NCBI GenBank assembly: GCA_024640365.1
Contig: JAHEFE010000001.1
Coordinates: 118,348 to 182,347, forward strand
Length of the DNA: 64,000 bases
Reading direction: 5' to 3'
DNA from: Woeseiaceae bacterium
GTDB lineage: Bacteria; Pseudomonadota; Gammaproteobacteria; Steroidobacterales; Woeseiaceae
Position numbers and translations under genes: made by a program. Below, piece after piece: positions 48,681 through 57,308 of this stretch; the first letter of the stretch is position 1, and every line of letters begins with the position of its first letter. The notes below the pieces were generated by a model. The model made no database searches and was not told where the DNA came from. It saw nothing but the letters and a program-made list of their open reading frames with translations.

Positions 48681-49484
48681 TCAGCAAATACTGATGTAAA
48701 ACGGTACATCTTCGCTGGTCTGCGATGCGCGCTTGTTGATATTGCTCCACTCCAGGAAGCGAACCGTAAAGCGGTGCTGGCTGCCGCTGATTTCGGGATA
48801 CCAGCGACTGTCATCCATGACAGAGACACGCAGCAGGCGGCACTGCACATCTTTCTGCATACTGTGCTGATACATGCCACCGGTGGCGAGCTTTTCGACG
48901 GGCGTCGCGCTCTCACGGATTAGCCAGAGCATTTCCAGAACGGCATCGCAGAGCGGCCGGATGATTTCAATCCAACCCTGGATGTCTTGCTGGCGCCTCG
49001 AAAATGGCTGCCTTAACCAATGATTAAATTCCGGCAAATCAAATTCGCAGGTGCCCCCTGGAATTGCGCTGCGATGCTTGATGGCATTCAAAAACTCGGA
49101 GTCTTTGAGCGGTTGCAGGAAGTTGTTGCCGACCGAAATCAGGTCGTCACGGCTGATAATCAGGTTACGAATCAGGGTGTCGAGACGCCGCGAGTCGATT
49201 TCTGGTTCCGTCTGATAGCGCTGCAAGCCCTCGATCTGACGATCCAGTTCCTTACAGATTTCACTGCGCACATCGCCGCGAGTGAGGATTGCGAGGATCT
49301 CCAGCAAGCTGGCCGTGGTCGCTCGGGTTGCCCAGTCGGTCTCAAACTCGCTATTGTAGAGTAGCTGCTGATAGAGGAACTCGAGACGCAGAAAGGTCCG
49401 CATCCGCTCATTAAGCGGCTGCTCATAATCGGCCGGTTTCCCACCCTGGACGCTGTCAATGTTGTTATCGAGAACTTCAAACAT
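48681..49484 (-). CDS. zapD: FtsZ-bundling protein ZapD
   Basis: A 267-residue protein of the DUF1342 family (E. coli ZapD, formerly YacF, 247 residues). Family segments: YEQPLNERMRTFLRLEFL near residue 20, RREL-like basic patch, EFDLPEFNHWL, and C-terminal VRFLEW. It crosslinks FtsZ protofilaments by binding the FtsZ C-terminal peptide. It follows coaE on the same strand. The neighbouring yacG of E. coli is missing between zapD and mutT. Confidence 0.93.
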   Translation of the reverse strand: MFEVLDNNIDSVQGGKPADYEQPLNERMRTFLRLEFLYQQLLYNSEFETDWATRATTASLLEILAILTRGDVRSEICKELDRQIEGLQRYQTEPEIDSRRLDTLIRNLIISRDDLISVGNNFLQPLKDSEFLNAIKHRSAIPGGTCEFDLPEFNHWLRQPFSRRQQDIQGWIEIIRPLCDAVLEMLWLIRESATPVEKLATGGMYQHSMQKDVQCRLLRVSVMDDSRWYPEISGSQHRFTVRFLEWSNINKRASQTSEDVPFYISIC

Positions 49485-49541
49485 CCCGGTATTTTGCGTC
49501 AGCGCAGGGTTGAGGGCAAATTAGTATTGGCGGAGCCCTGT

Positions 49542-50156
49542 CTAGGTTGTCTTCTGGGCGGCCAGTTGCAGATACAGCCGGTGCAATTCGGCTACTTCAT
49601 GGCGGGTCCTCTCGAGGTCGCCATCGTTACTGATCACGTCATCGGCGATGGCAAGTCGATCCCTGCGGCTGACCTGTGAGGCGATGATGCGCCGCGCTTG
49701 CGATTCGTTTTCGGCATCCCGCGCGATCAGGCGTTTTAGCTGGGTTTCTTCAGTGCAGTCGACGACTAGCACGCGATCTATAAAGTTGAGTAACGGCGAA
49801 CCCGTCAGCAGCGGCACGATGATTAACTGATACGGGCCTGCCGCCTGAGCAGACTGTGCGATAGTCTCGGCGCCGATACGCGGATGAATGATGGCTTCGA
49901 GCTTGCGGCGTTTTTCTTCGTTCGCAAAAACAATGTTACGCAGTGCTTTGCGATCGAGTTTGCCATCGGCAGCAATTACGGCATCACCGAATTCAGAGTG
50001 GATGTCATGCAGAGCGGGTTGACAGGGTTCGACAACCTCGCGGGCAATTACATCAGTGTCGATGAGCGCGGCACCGAGTTCGGCGAACATGTCGGCGACG
50101 GTGCTTTTACCGCTGGCGATACCACCGGTCAGTCCAATACGAAATGGTTGCTTAAT
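49542..50156 (-). CDS. coaE: Dephospho-CoA kinase CoaE with apparent AUU start
   Basis: A 204-residue kinase (E. coli 206) for the last step of CoA synthesis. The P-loop GLTGGIASGKST lies upstream of the first ATG (50090), so that ATG cannot be the start. In this frame no ATG, GTG or TTG occurs between the upstream TAG and the P-loop. ATT at 50156 is preceded by AGGAG at 7 bases and yields IKQPFRIGLTGG, which aligns with the family N terminus. Other motifs: DTDVIAREVV and the lid RRIIASQ. An AUU start, as in infC, is the simplest reading. It is downstream of pilD. Confidence 0.9.
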   Translation of the reverse strand: MKQPFRIGLTGGIASGKSTVADMFAELGAALIDTDVIAREVVEPCQPALHDIHSEFGDAVIAADGKLDRKALRNIVFANEEKRRKLEAIIHPRIGAETIAQSAQAAGPYQLIIVPLLTGSPLLNFIDRVLVVDCTEETQLKRLIARDAENESQARRIIASQVSRRDRLAIADDVISNDGDLERTRHEVAELHRLYLQLAAQKTT

Positions 50157-50350
50157 GTGGGCTCTCCTGACACTGCTACAAAACTACTATAGCTTATCGT
50201 CGCACAATTCTGGAGGGCGTTGGGAGGATGGAGTTCGGCATTTGATGTTGGAAATCTCCGCGGCGCGATTGTGAATTGTGGCTGGCAGATTTGAGGGGAT
50301 AGCTCGAGCGGATAATCTGTGTGGTGAGTTGAGCGGAGGAGGCTATTGCA
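50157..50350. other. Spacer between coaE and pilD, coaE-proximal part
   Basis: The coaE-pilD gap is 344 bases. This part has no convincing promoter for coaE and no RNA family. The other part carries the small candidate frame at 50351. Confidence 0.45.
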
Positions 50351-50476
50351 GTGAATGATGCACAAAGATTATCAAGGGAGTTTCAGCGACATTTCATGAT
50401 GGCAGATTGGCTGGCCAACACAGCCCGGTTGATCAGGTTCAATCGATCCGATGCATGGAATTCGACCGTCGATTAA
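50351..50476 (+). CDS. Candidate 41-residue small protein
   Basis: A short frame starts with GTG at 50351, exactly 8 bases after the strong ribosome site GGAGGAGG, and ends with TAA at 50474. The peptide begins MNDAQRLSREFQRHFMM and ends SDAWNSTVD; it is mixed basic/aromatic without a membrane helix. It lies antisense to the direction of coaE and pilD, in their gap. The ribosome site is the main support. I do not recognise a family, and it may not be a gene. Confidence 0.3.
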   Translation: MNDAQRLSREFQRHFMMADWLANTARLIRFNRSDAWNSTVD

Positions 50477-50500
50477 CTCGGGCACACTTGTCGAAACGAT

Positions 50501-51385
50501 TCAGCTCAAGTAGTCCAGATAGCCATCGACTATTTGCTGACCCCAGAGCAGGGCGATCCAGCCTGCGGCGGCCAGATAAGGGCCAAAGGGAATCGGAATG
50601 TTTTTGTCGCGGCCTTTGATAACAATCAAAGCTATGCCAATCACGGCGCCGACTACTGCTGAAAGCATGATGATCAGTGGCAACATTTGCCACCCGAGCC
50701 AGGCGCCCAGAGCGGCCAGTAGTTTGAAATCACCGTAGCCCATGCCTTCCTTGCCGGTCACCATTTTGAAGAGGTGGTAAACGCTCCAGAGGCTCAGGTA
50801 GCCTGCCAGCGCGCCAACAATGGCGCTGACCGGATCGACGAATAAAACGCTAGCGCCGGTCATCGGGTGGAACAAACTAAGCGTCAGGCCGATCCAGAGT
50901 AGTGGCAGTGAAATCGAATCGGGAATGATCTGGTGATCAAAGTCGATCAGGCTGATGGCAACCAGTGCAAAACTCAGTAGTAAAGCGGCCGCTGTTTCCC
51001 AGCCAAAACCAAATCGCCAGGCGACTACCGCCGTCAGTGCCGCTGTGAAAAATTCCACGATCGGGTAACGCGCGGAAATGTGAGTTTTGCAGTTCGCGCA
51101 CTTGCCACGGAGTAACAGATAACTGATGACCGGAATGTTCTGTAGTGCGGTTATTTGCGCTGCGCACGATGGGCAGCGCGAGCGCGGGAACATCAGGTCG
51201 AAACGTCCTTCGGGAATTTCACTGGCGGGTGTTTCGGTGAGTTCTTTGCACTGCGACCGCCATTCGCGCTCCATCATTAACGGCAGGCGATAAATAACAA
51301 CGTTGAGGAAACTGCCAACCAGCAATGAAAAAAGAAAGACGACCAGCACAAAAGAAAGTGGTGAACCTACGAATAATTCCTGCAT
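50501..51385 (-). CDS. pilD: Prepilin peptidase / methyltransferase PilD
   Basis: A 294-residue membrane aspartic peptidase. The N-terminal cytoplasmic loop has two CxxC pairs (CPSC and CANC), giving the zinc and methyltransferase part. The catalytic aspartates are in SLIDFDHQIIPD and GYGDFKLL. About eight membrane helices. It cuts and N-methylates the pilins encoded at 54632 and 55305. It is 89 bases downstream of pilC. Confidence 0.96.
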   Translation of the reverse strand: MQELFVGSPLSFVLVVFLFSLLVGSFLNVVIYRLPLMMEREWRSQCKELTETPASEIPEGRFDLMFPRSRCPSCAAQITALQNIPVISYLLLRGKCANCKTHISARYPIVEFFTAALTAVVAWRFGFGWETAAALLLSFALVAISLIDFDHQIIPDSISLPLLWIGLTLSLFHPMTGASVLFVDPVSAIVGALAGYLSLWSVYHLFKMVTGKEGMGYGDFKLLAALGAWLGWQMLPLIIMLSAVVGAVIGIALIVIKGRDKNIPIPFGPYLAAAGWIALLWGQQIVDGYLDYLS

Positions 51386-51474
51386 GTCTTTGTCCGTTGC
51401 GGCTAAAAAATAAAGTCACCAGCAGCATAACTACTGGTGACTGTTTTTGTATGGTGAGCCTGCTGTGTTGAGCT

Positions 51475-52695
51475 CTAAACAACCGATCCCATTTTGAAAA
51501 TAGGCAAATACATAGCAACAACCAGTCCGCCGACGAGTACGCCGAGAATAGCCATAATCATCGGTTCCAGCAGGGCGCTCAGGTTGTCGACCGCATTGTC
51601 TACGTCCTCTTCATAGAAGTCCGCGACCTTTGACGACATTTCATCGAGCGAACCGGACTCCTCACCGACCGCAATCATCTGGATCACCATGTTTGGGAAC
51701 AGGTCGGTATTTTCCATGGCCTGCTGCAAGCGCTGGCCCGTCGCGACCTCGTCCTTCATGCGCATGATTCCATCTTCGTACACGATGTTGCCCGTGGCTC
51801 CAGCTACTGAAACGAGTGCTTCGACCAGTGGCACACCCGCGCTGAACATGGTCGACAATGTTCGAGCGTAACGAGCGATAGCAGCTTTTTGAATAATGGG
51901 GCCAATAATCGGCGCTTTCAGCGACGCACGGTCGAGGAACTGACGCATCGCGCGGGAACGTTTGTAGAAATATCCGAAAGCGTAGGCCGCGCCACCGACT
52001 ATTATGAGGAGTATCCAGCCTTTTGTGCGCACGAAAACTGATAGGTCAACAATCATGCGAGTAAACGTGGGTAGGTCGGCGCCGAAGCCCTTGAACAGGT
52101 CTTCGAATGCAGGGATCACGAAAATTAAAAGGACAATGGTCACTATGATTGCAACCGCCATTACTGCTGCGGGATAGGTTAGTGCTTTCTTGATTTTTTT
52201 CTTGATAGCCTCGGTTTTTTCTTTATACGTCGCAATCTTGTCCAGCAGCGTCTCAAGCGCACCTGCTTGTTCGCCGGCCTCTACCAGATTCACAAACAAG
52301 TCATCAAAATAGAGGGGGTGCTTGGCCAGCGCCTCGGCCAGCGCGCTGCCACCTTCAACATCCGCCTTTACCGCCAGGATCAATTTTTGCATGGCCGCGT
52401 TTTCATGGCCGTTACCGACAATCTCGAAGGCCTGCACCAGCGGAATGCCCGCCGTCAGCATGGTAGCCAGCTGGCGACTGAATATGGCGATATCTGCGGG
52501 GACAATTTTGCTTGCTCCGGTAAATAAGCTCTTGCCCTGCTTCTTGATCTTGCTTGGCACTACACCCTGGCGACGCAAGTCGGTGCGTACGGCGGTTTCA
52601 TTGGCCGCCATGCTCTTACCCTTGATCTTGTTGCCTTTGCGATCGGTTCCTTCCCAGAGGAAGGTCATCGTCTTAACTGCTGCAGAATCCGCCAT
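51475..52695 (-). CDS. pilC: Type IV pilus inner-membrane platform protein PilC
   Basis: A 406-residue GspF-family protein with two homologous cytoplasmic four-helix domains and three membrane helices. Conserved pieces: FSRQLATMLTAGIPLVQAFEI, VEAGEQAGALETLLD, ARTLSTMFSAGVPLVEAL, VGEESGSLDEM. It couples the PilB ATPase to pilin insertion. It lies 47 bases downstream of pilB. Confidence 0.96.
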   Translation of the reverse strand: MADSAAVKTMTFLWEGTDRKGNKIKGKSMAANETAVRTDLRRQGVVPSKIKKQGKSLFTGASKIVPADIAIFSRQLATMLTAGIPLVQAFEIVGNGHENAAMQKLILAVKADVEGGSALAEALAKHPLYFDDLFVNLVEAGEQAGALETLLDKIATYKEKTEAIKKKIKKALTYPAAVMAVAIIVTIVLLIFVIPAFEDLFKGFGADLPTFTRMIVDLSVFVRTKGWILLIIVGGAAYAFGYFYKRSRAMRQFLDRASLKAPIIGPIIQKAAIARYARTLSTMFSAGVPLVEALVSVAGATGNIVYEDGIMRMKDEVATGQRLQQAMENTDLFPNMVIQMIAVGEESGSLDEMSSKVADFYEEDVDNAVDNLSALLEPMIMAILGVLVGGLVVAMYLPIFKMGSVV

Positions 52696-52742
52696 TTCTC
52701 AATATCTCTTGGTTATTGTTCCGTCGTATAACTAGCCGATAA

Positions 52743-54464
52743 CTATTCGATCGTGACCCGATTGATTTCTTCAAGACTGGTAAGGCCATTCCTGACTTTG
52801 TTGAGCCCGGCTCGCCGCAGGTCATACACCCCTTCCTGCGTTGCCTGGTCAGCGATCTGGATCGCGTTGCCACCTTCCATGATGATGCGACCCATCGTGT
52901 CTGAAACTTCCATGACCTGGAATATACCCAGGCGTCCCTTGTAGCCGCTATTGCACATTTTGCAGCCGACCGGGCCATAAATCGTTAGACCACTTTCGAT
53001 ATCTTCAGCCTGGAAGCCTTCTTTTTCCAGGGCTTCCCGAGGAATATCCCTGACTTCTTTGCAGTTGTCGCAGAGTTTTCGTGCCAGCCGCTGGGCGATA
53101 ATCAAGCTCACAGAGGTCGCGATTGCGTAGGGTTTGACGCCCATATCGACCAAGCGCGTCAGCGTGCGCGGCGCATCGTTGGTATGCAGGGTCGATAACA
53201 CCAGGTGACCGGTTTGGGCCGCTTTAATTGCAATCTCGGCGGTCTCCAGGTCACGAATCTCACCAACCATGATGACATCCGGATCCTGGCGCAGAAATGC
53301 TTTTAGGGCCGCCGCGAACGTTAGGCCGATACGCGGGTTGACGTTGACCTGGTTGATGCCGGGGAGATTGATTTCAGCCGGATCTTCCGCCGTCGAAATG
53401 TTGCGATCTTCGGTGTTCAGAATATTAAGACCGGTGTATAGCGATACGGTTTTACCGGAGCCCGTAGGCCCGGTTACCAGGATCATGCCATAGGGTTTGT
53501 CCAGGTGCTTCTGATAAAGGGCTTTCTGCTCCGGTTCGTAGCCCAGCGCATCAATGCCGAGCTTGGCGCTGCTCGGATCCAGGATACGCAACACGATTTT
53601 TTCGCCGAACAACGTCGGGCAGGTATTGACACGAAAATCGATGGCGCGGTTCTTGGAGAGGCGCATTTTGATACGACCGTCTTGTGGCACGCGTCGCTCT
53701 GCGATGTCCATGCGTGACATTACTTTGAGACGCGCACAGACTTTGTTCGCTAATATAACCGGTGGCTGCGCTACTTCAGAAAGTACGCCATCCAGACGGG
53801 TGCGCACGCGAAATATTTTCTCGTAGGGCTCAAAATGGATATCGGACGCGCCACGTTTGATGGCGTCGAGCAGTATCTTGTTAACGAAGCGCACCACCGG
53901 TGCGTCATCGATGTCATCCCTGGTGACATCGTCGTTTTCTTCAGCACCGTCACTTGAAACATCCAGATTTTCCAGATCGAAGTCGTCATCCGCAAGCGAC
54001 GACATGCTTGTGTCGACCGCTTCCAGCGCTTTGCTCAGCCGATCTTCGAGTTTGTCTTGTTCAACAACGATGGGTTCGACGCGAAGACTGCTCTGAAAAC
54101 GAACGTCGTCAATAGCCTGTAAATTGGTCGGATCCGAAATGGCTAGAAACAGTCGCTGACCGCGTTTCAACAGCGGCAGTACACGATGTTTATTGAGAAT
54201 TTTCTGATCAACAGCACGAATTGCTTCGATGTCGATGTCCATCGAATCGATATCAAGCAGTGGTACGCCGAATTCGTGAGCAGCCGCTACCGCAATGGCC
54301 CGCGCATCGGCTAGTTTGCTGGCGACCAGGTGAGCTACGAGCGTGGTTTTTGCTTTACGTGCGGCGTCGAGTGCTTCGAGAACGGCATCCTCTGCAATGA
54401 TGCCATCCTGCACGAGGCGTCGTGACAGGCCGGAAAGGGCGGATTGTGATGCTGTTGCTGCCAT
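52743..54464 (-). CDS. pilB: Type IV pilus extension ATPase PilB
   Basis: A 573-residue GspE-family ATPase. Two N-terminal MshEN/GspE-N domains (about residues 1-170) may bind c-di-GMP in some relatives, which I cannot judge here. Then come Walker A GPTGSGKT, the Asp box, Walker B DPDVIMVGEIRD, and the His box STLHTNDA. The tetra-cysteine zinc site is CDNC and CKMC. It powers pilus polymerisation at the inner membrane. Confidence 0.96.
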   Translation of the reverse strand: MAATASQSALSGLSRRLVQDGIIAEDAVLEALDAARKAKTTLVAHLVASKLADARAIAVAAAHEFGVPLLDIDSMDIDIEAIRAVDQKILNKHRVLPLLKRGQRLFLAISDPTNLQAIDDVRFQSSLRVEPIVVEQDKLEDRLSKALEAVDTSMSSLADDDFDLENLDVSSDGAEENDDVTRDDIDDAPVVRFVNKILLDAIKRGASDIHFEPYEKIFRVRTRLDGVLSEVAQPPVILANKVCARLKVMSRMDIAERRVPQDGRIKMRLSKNRAIDFRVNTCPTLFGEKIVLRILDPSSAKLGIDALGYEPEQKALYQKHLDKPYGMILVTGPTGSGKTVSLYTGLNILNTEDRNISTAEDPAEINLPGINQVNVNPRIGLTFAAALKAFLRQDPDVIMVGEIRDLETAEIAIKAAQTGHLVLSTLHTNDAPRTLTRLVDMGVKPYAIATSVSLIIAQRLARKLCDNCKEVRDIPREALEKEGFQAEDIESGLTIYGPVGCKMCNSGYKGRLGIFQVMEVSDTMGRIIMEGGNAIQIADQATQEGVYDLRRAGLNKVRNGLTSLEEINRVTIE

Positions 54465-54631
54465 GCTGGGATTCGCTGCACTGTCCTGTTAACTACTGGA
54501 GTTGTACAGTCTCACTGATATAAAGGCCTGGATCAACTGCCTTTTTGTGCGTCCGGTCACAATTGTGCACATTGATTAAGTAAAACTGTGGGTCAGTGCC
54601 AATTTTACTGTTTTTCCGTTGCCAATCTGGA

Positions 54632-55117
54632 TCAGGGGCGACAAGATGCCGGCAAATACCGTTGGTCGAAATCAGGGTCAAGGTGTTCGCTATTTGTCAT
54701 CAATTGGGCTCCGGCAGGCGCTGGCGCAAAACCGCAGCGCCATAAAATAGTGTTTCCGGCGCTAACATATGGTGTGATTGAGAGCCGTTTGCCAAAAATA
54801 GCCTGGTGAGCATTATTGCCGAAAATGAGATCGACTCGGCCGTCTGTCACGTTCGTTGAACCAACGTAGTTGCCTTTAATGTTAGTAGGCACTGTGGGCA
54901 TGCCCGCCGCGGCAAGGTTTGCTGGGGCAACTCCGCTCTGAGTATATGAATCAACGATAGGATTCTTGGCGCCTGCCGCAAAAATAATAGCTTCAGATAC
55001 TTGGGCTCGGATGGTGTAGGTCTGGTATGCCGATATCGCCATTGAGGCGAGGATGCCGATAATGGCTACTACAATCATGAGTTCGATCAGCGTGAAGCCT
55101 TTGTTCGAGTGATTCAT
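54632..55117 (-). CDS. Type IV pilin, first paralogue
   Basis: A 161-residue type IVa pilin. The prepilin site is [13 protein letters not shown] with Glu5. The hydrophobic helix runs to about residue 35. A C-terminal disulfide loop is likely between the Cys of LWRCGF and LPASCRP. It is less regular than the second pilin ([11 protein letters not shown] instead of [11 protein letters not shown]) and ends in Pro after the Cys loop. It has its own promoter candidate and is separated from the other pilin by a terminator. It may be a minor or alternative major pilin. Confidence 0.9.
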   Translation of the reverse strand: MNHSNKGFTLIELMIVVAIIGILASMAISAYQTYTIRAQVSEAIIFAAGAKNPIVDSYTQSGVAPANLAAAGMPTVPTNIKGNYVGSTNVTDGRVDLIFGNNAHQAIFGKRLSITPYVSAGNTILWRCGFAPAPAGAQLMTNSEHLDPDFDQRYLPASCRP

Positions 55118-55172
55118 TTTGATTCCCGGTCTTGTATTCTTGAACAGCCTGATTTTGAATTATTCTCATTGC

Positions 55173-55200
55173 AGAATATATGGATCCGATTCTGGGTCAA
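55173..55200 (-). promoter_or_regulatory. Candidate sigma-70 promoter of the first pilin
   Basis: On the minus strand TTGACC and TATTCT are separated by 16 bases, about 55 bases before the pilin ATG. No -24/-12 element was found for this gene. Confidence 0.42.
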
Positions 55201-55223
55201 AAATAATTACCTGAATTGGATTG

Positions 55224-55256
55224 AAAAAAAAGCCCCGGGGTTAAAATGCCGGGGCT
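55224..55256 (-). terminator. Intrinsic terminator after the second pilin
   Basis: On the minus strand the stem AGCCCCGG / CCGGGGCT with a 10-base loop is followed by seven or more T. It lies 48 bases past the pilin stop and insulates the abundant pilin message from the genes downstream. Confidence 0.92.
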
Positions 55257-55304
55257 TCTTGTATTTGGCCTAGGCCATCAATCTCGCGCTAGACCAAAAT
55301 TCTA

Positions 55305-55742
55305 CTAGCGGCAAGCAGCTGGTTTGTGCTTGTCTAGAATCGTTCCATCGCATACCCAGACTACGCTGCCTGCCGTAGGATCTGGAGTTGCGACAAGCGT
55401 CAAGTTCAGACCGTCAAGGGCAGCGTTTGCATCGGCCGTCTCATAAGTAATCGTGATAGTACCGACTGTGTCTGTGCCAGTAGAAACGACACTTGAAACG
55501 TACTTGCCAGTTGTTGTGAGGGACAATCCAGCAAGATCACCAGTTGCGGGGAATACGCCTTTGTCCTGGTAGTATTCGGTCATCGCTACTTTAGCGCCGC
55601 CTGCGAGGGCCAGACCTTCAGAAACCTGGGCACGAATGGTGTAGTCCTGGTAAGCAGGAATAGCGATCGCAGCCAATATACCAATAATGGCAACGACGAT
55701 CATGAGTTCGATCAATGTAAAACCCTGTTGAATCTTTTTCAT
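55305..55742 (-). CDS. pilA: Major type IV pilin PilA
   Basis: A 145-residue type IVa pilin. The prepilin site is [13 protein letters not shown] with Glu5, and the hydrophobic helix has [19 protein letters not shown], the standard major-pilin pattern. The C-terminal pair VWVCDG and PAACR forms the D-loop disulfide. A sigma-54 promoter and a repeat array lie upstream, and the regulator pair pilRS follows on the same strand further up. A strong terminator follows. Likely the main pilus subunit. Confidence 0.95.
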   Translation of the reverse strand: MKKIQQGFTLIELMIVVAIIGILAAIAIPAYQDYTIRAQVSEGLALAGGAKVAMTEYYQDKGVFPATGDLAGLSLTTTGKYVSSVVSTGTDTVGTITITYETADANAALDGLNLTLVATPDPTAGSVVWVCDGTILDKHKPAACR

Positions 55743-55807
55743 TTCTATAATCTCCGAGAGGAAAATGTTATTTCAATAAAACGGCTACAAAGCCAGTGCT
55801 GAATATA

Positions 55808-55825
55808 TTGCAAGTGGCGTGCCAA
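55808..55825 (-). promoter_or_regulatory. Sigma-54 promoter of pilA
   Basis: On the minus strand TTGGCAC, 5 bases (GCCAC), then TTGCAA: a perfect -24/-12 match (TGGCAC-N5-TTGCA). The start is expected near 55797, about 55 bases before the pilA ATG. RpoN (7167) and PilR (55987) are encoded in this window. Confidence 0.93.
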
Positions 55826-55922
55826 CTTTTAGAAAGTGGCCATAACTAATTGAAATAACAAATGAAAAAAGAAATTCTCGGGCTGAAGATGGGGAGATAG
55901 CTGCACGGATTAGCGACCAAAC

Positions 55923-55967
55923 TTGTCGCTTTTTGTCAGTAAGTGACAAAAATTGTCAGTCATCGTC
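55923..55967. promoter_or_regulatory. 10-bp-phased repeat array, candidate PilR binding region
   Basis: Units TTGTC, TTGTC, GTGAC, TTGTC and TCGTC begin at 55923, 55933, 55943, 55953 and 55963, one helical turn apart. They lie 100-145 bases upstream of the -24 element, the usual place for an enhancer. P. aeruginosa PilR binds TGTC-containing repeats upstream of pilA; the match here is by analogy. Confidence 0.62.
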
Positions 55968-55986
55968 AGGAAAAGCAGACAGGGTG

Positions 55987-57306
55987 TCACTCGATGCCGA
56001 GTTTCTTGATGCGATAACGCAGTTGTCGGAAGCTAAGTCCCAGGAGTTCTGCCGCTGCGGTCTTGTTGTAGTGTGTTTTTTCCAGCGCATCCACAATCGC
56101 CTGACGTTGCACATCTTCCAGTTGATCACCGAGGTCAGTGGCTGTCGCAGTTGCAGAGCCATGTCCCTTGCTGTGACCATTAGCGGTACGCATTTGCAGG
56201 TCGTCGGCACTGATTGTTCCGCCGCTGGAAAGTGTTACGGCTCTTTCCAGCATGTTTTCAAGTTCGCGCACGTTTCCCGGGAAGGCGTACGTCAATAAGG
56301 TTTTCCTGGCGCTGTCATCGAGTGTCGCGTCGTGGTCGCCCAGGCGCTTGAGAATTCGCTCGGCGAGAATTAATACATCGTCGCCGCGATCACGCAGTGG
56401 CGGCACGAGCAGCTCGATGACGTTAATGCGGTAAAACAAATCTTCGCGGAATTCGCCCGCCGTGACCATTGCAGCCAGGTCGCTGTGCGTGGCGGATAAT
56501 ATCCGTACGTCGACGGCTTCCTCTTTGGCGGAACCGACCGGGCGCACCGTTTTTTCCTGGATCACCCGCAGTAGTTTTACTTGCATTGGCAAGGGCAGGT
56601 CGCCGATTTCATCGAGGAACAATGTGCCGCCGGCCGCGCTCTGAAACAAACCGGTCTTGTCATTAATAGCGCCAGTGAAGCTGCCTTTTTTGTGGCCGAA
56701 AAACTCGCTTTCCATAAGCTCCGAGGGAATGGCGCCACAGTTGACCGGCACGAAGGCACCATCGGCGCGCGGGCCGGAATCGTGAATCAGGCGTGCGACC
56801 AGCTCCTTGCCCGTGCCTGATTCGCCAGCAATGTGCACCGGCGCCTGGCTGCGGGACACCTTGTCTATCATGTCACGCAATTCCTGGAGCGCCGGCGATT
56901 TGCCAATCAAGCGCTTGGTATCGCTGCTATCTCCTCGAGGCGAAAGCTTCAGTGCGTTTTCGATGATCGTGCGCAGGTTTTTCAAATCCAGAGGTTTGGA
57001 TAAAAAATCGAAGGCCCCCAATTTGAGTGCTTGTACGGCAGTTTCTACATTGCCATGCGCGGTGATCACAGCTACCGGTACCCCGGCAGCGTTCTCCTGC
57101 ATCCATTCCACCAGCTCCAGGCCATCTCCATCTGGCAGGCGCATATCCGTCAGGCACAGGTCAAATTGAGTTGCCCGCAGCGCTTTTTTGGCTCCGGTGA
57201 CGTCTACTGCTGTTTCCGTCGCGATTCCCATGCGACCCAGGGTCAACGTCAATAGCTCACAAATGTCGGGTTCATCGTCTATGACCAGTGCTAAAGGCTT
57301 GTTCAT
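55987..57306 (-). CDS. pilR: Type IV pilus response regulator PilR
   Basis: A 439-residue NtrC-family activator. ATG at 57306 gives MNKPLALVIDDEPDIC; an upstream in-frame ATG is inside pilS. The receiver has the acceptor D54. The AAA+ domain has GESGTGKE and the sigma-54 contact loop GSFTGA, the PilR variant. The Fis-type HTH is at the C terminus (AAELLGLSFRQLRYRIKKLG). It activates sigma-54 transcription of pilA. It follows pilS by 2 bases. Confidence 0.95.
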   Translation of the reverse strand: MNKPLALVIDDEPDICELLTLTLGRMGIATETAVDVTGAKKALRATQFDLCLTDMRLPDGDGLELVEWMQENAAGVPVAVITAHGNVETAVQALKLGAFDFLSKPLDLKNLRTIIENALKLSPRGDSSDTKRLIGKSPALQELRDMIDKVSRSQAPVHIAGESGTGKELVARLIHDSGPRADGAFVPVNCGAIPSELMESEFFGHKKGSFTGAINDKTGLFQSAAGGTLFLDEIGDLPLPMQVKLLRVIQEKTVRPVGSAKEEAVDVRILSATHSDLAAMVTAGEFREDLFYRINVIELLVPPLRDRGDDVLILAERILKRLGDHDATLDDSARKTLLTYAFPGNVRELENMLERAVTLSSGGTISADDLQMRTANGHSKGHGSATATATDLGDQLEDVQRQAIVDALEKTHYNKTAAAELLGLSFRQLRYRIKKLGIE

Positions 57307-57308
57307 TG

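Noticed and set aside
49542..50090. coaE starting at ATG 50090
   Set aside because: This would remove the ATP-binding P-loop, which is intact just upstream in the same frame.
54540..54620. A sigma-54 promoter for pilB (TTGGCAC on the minus strand)
   Set aside because: The -24-like half is present, but no GC-containing -12 follows at 5 bases.
55150..55200. A sigma-54 promoter for the first pilin
   Set aside because: A TTGCA-like element exists, but the GG partner is 13 rather than 10 bases away. The sigma-70 pair fits better.
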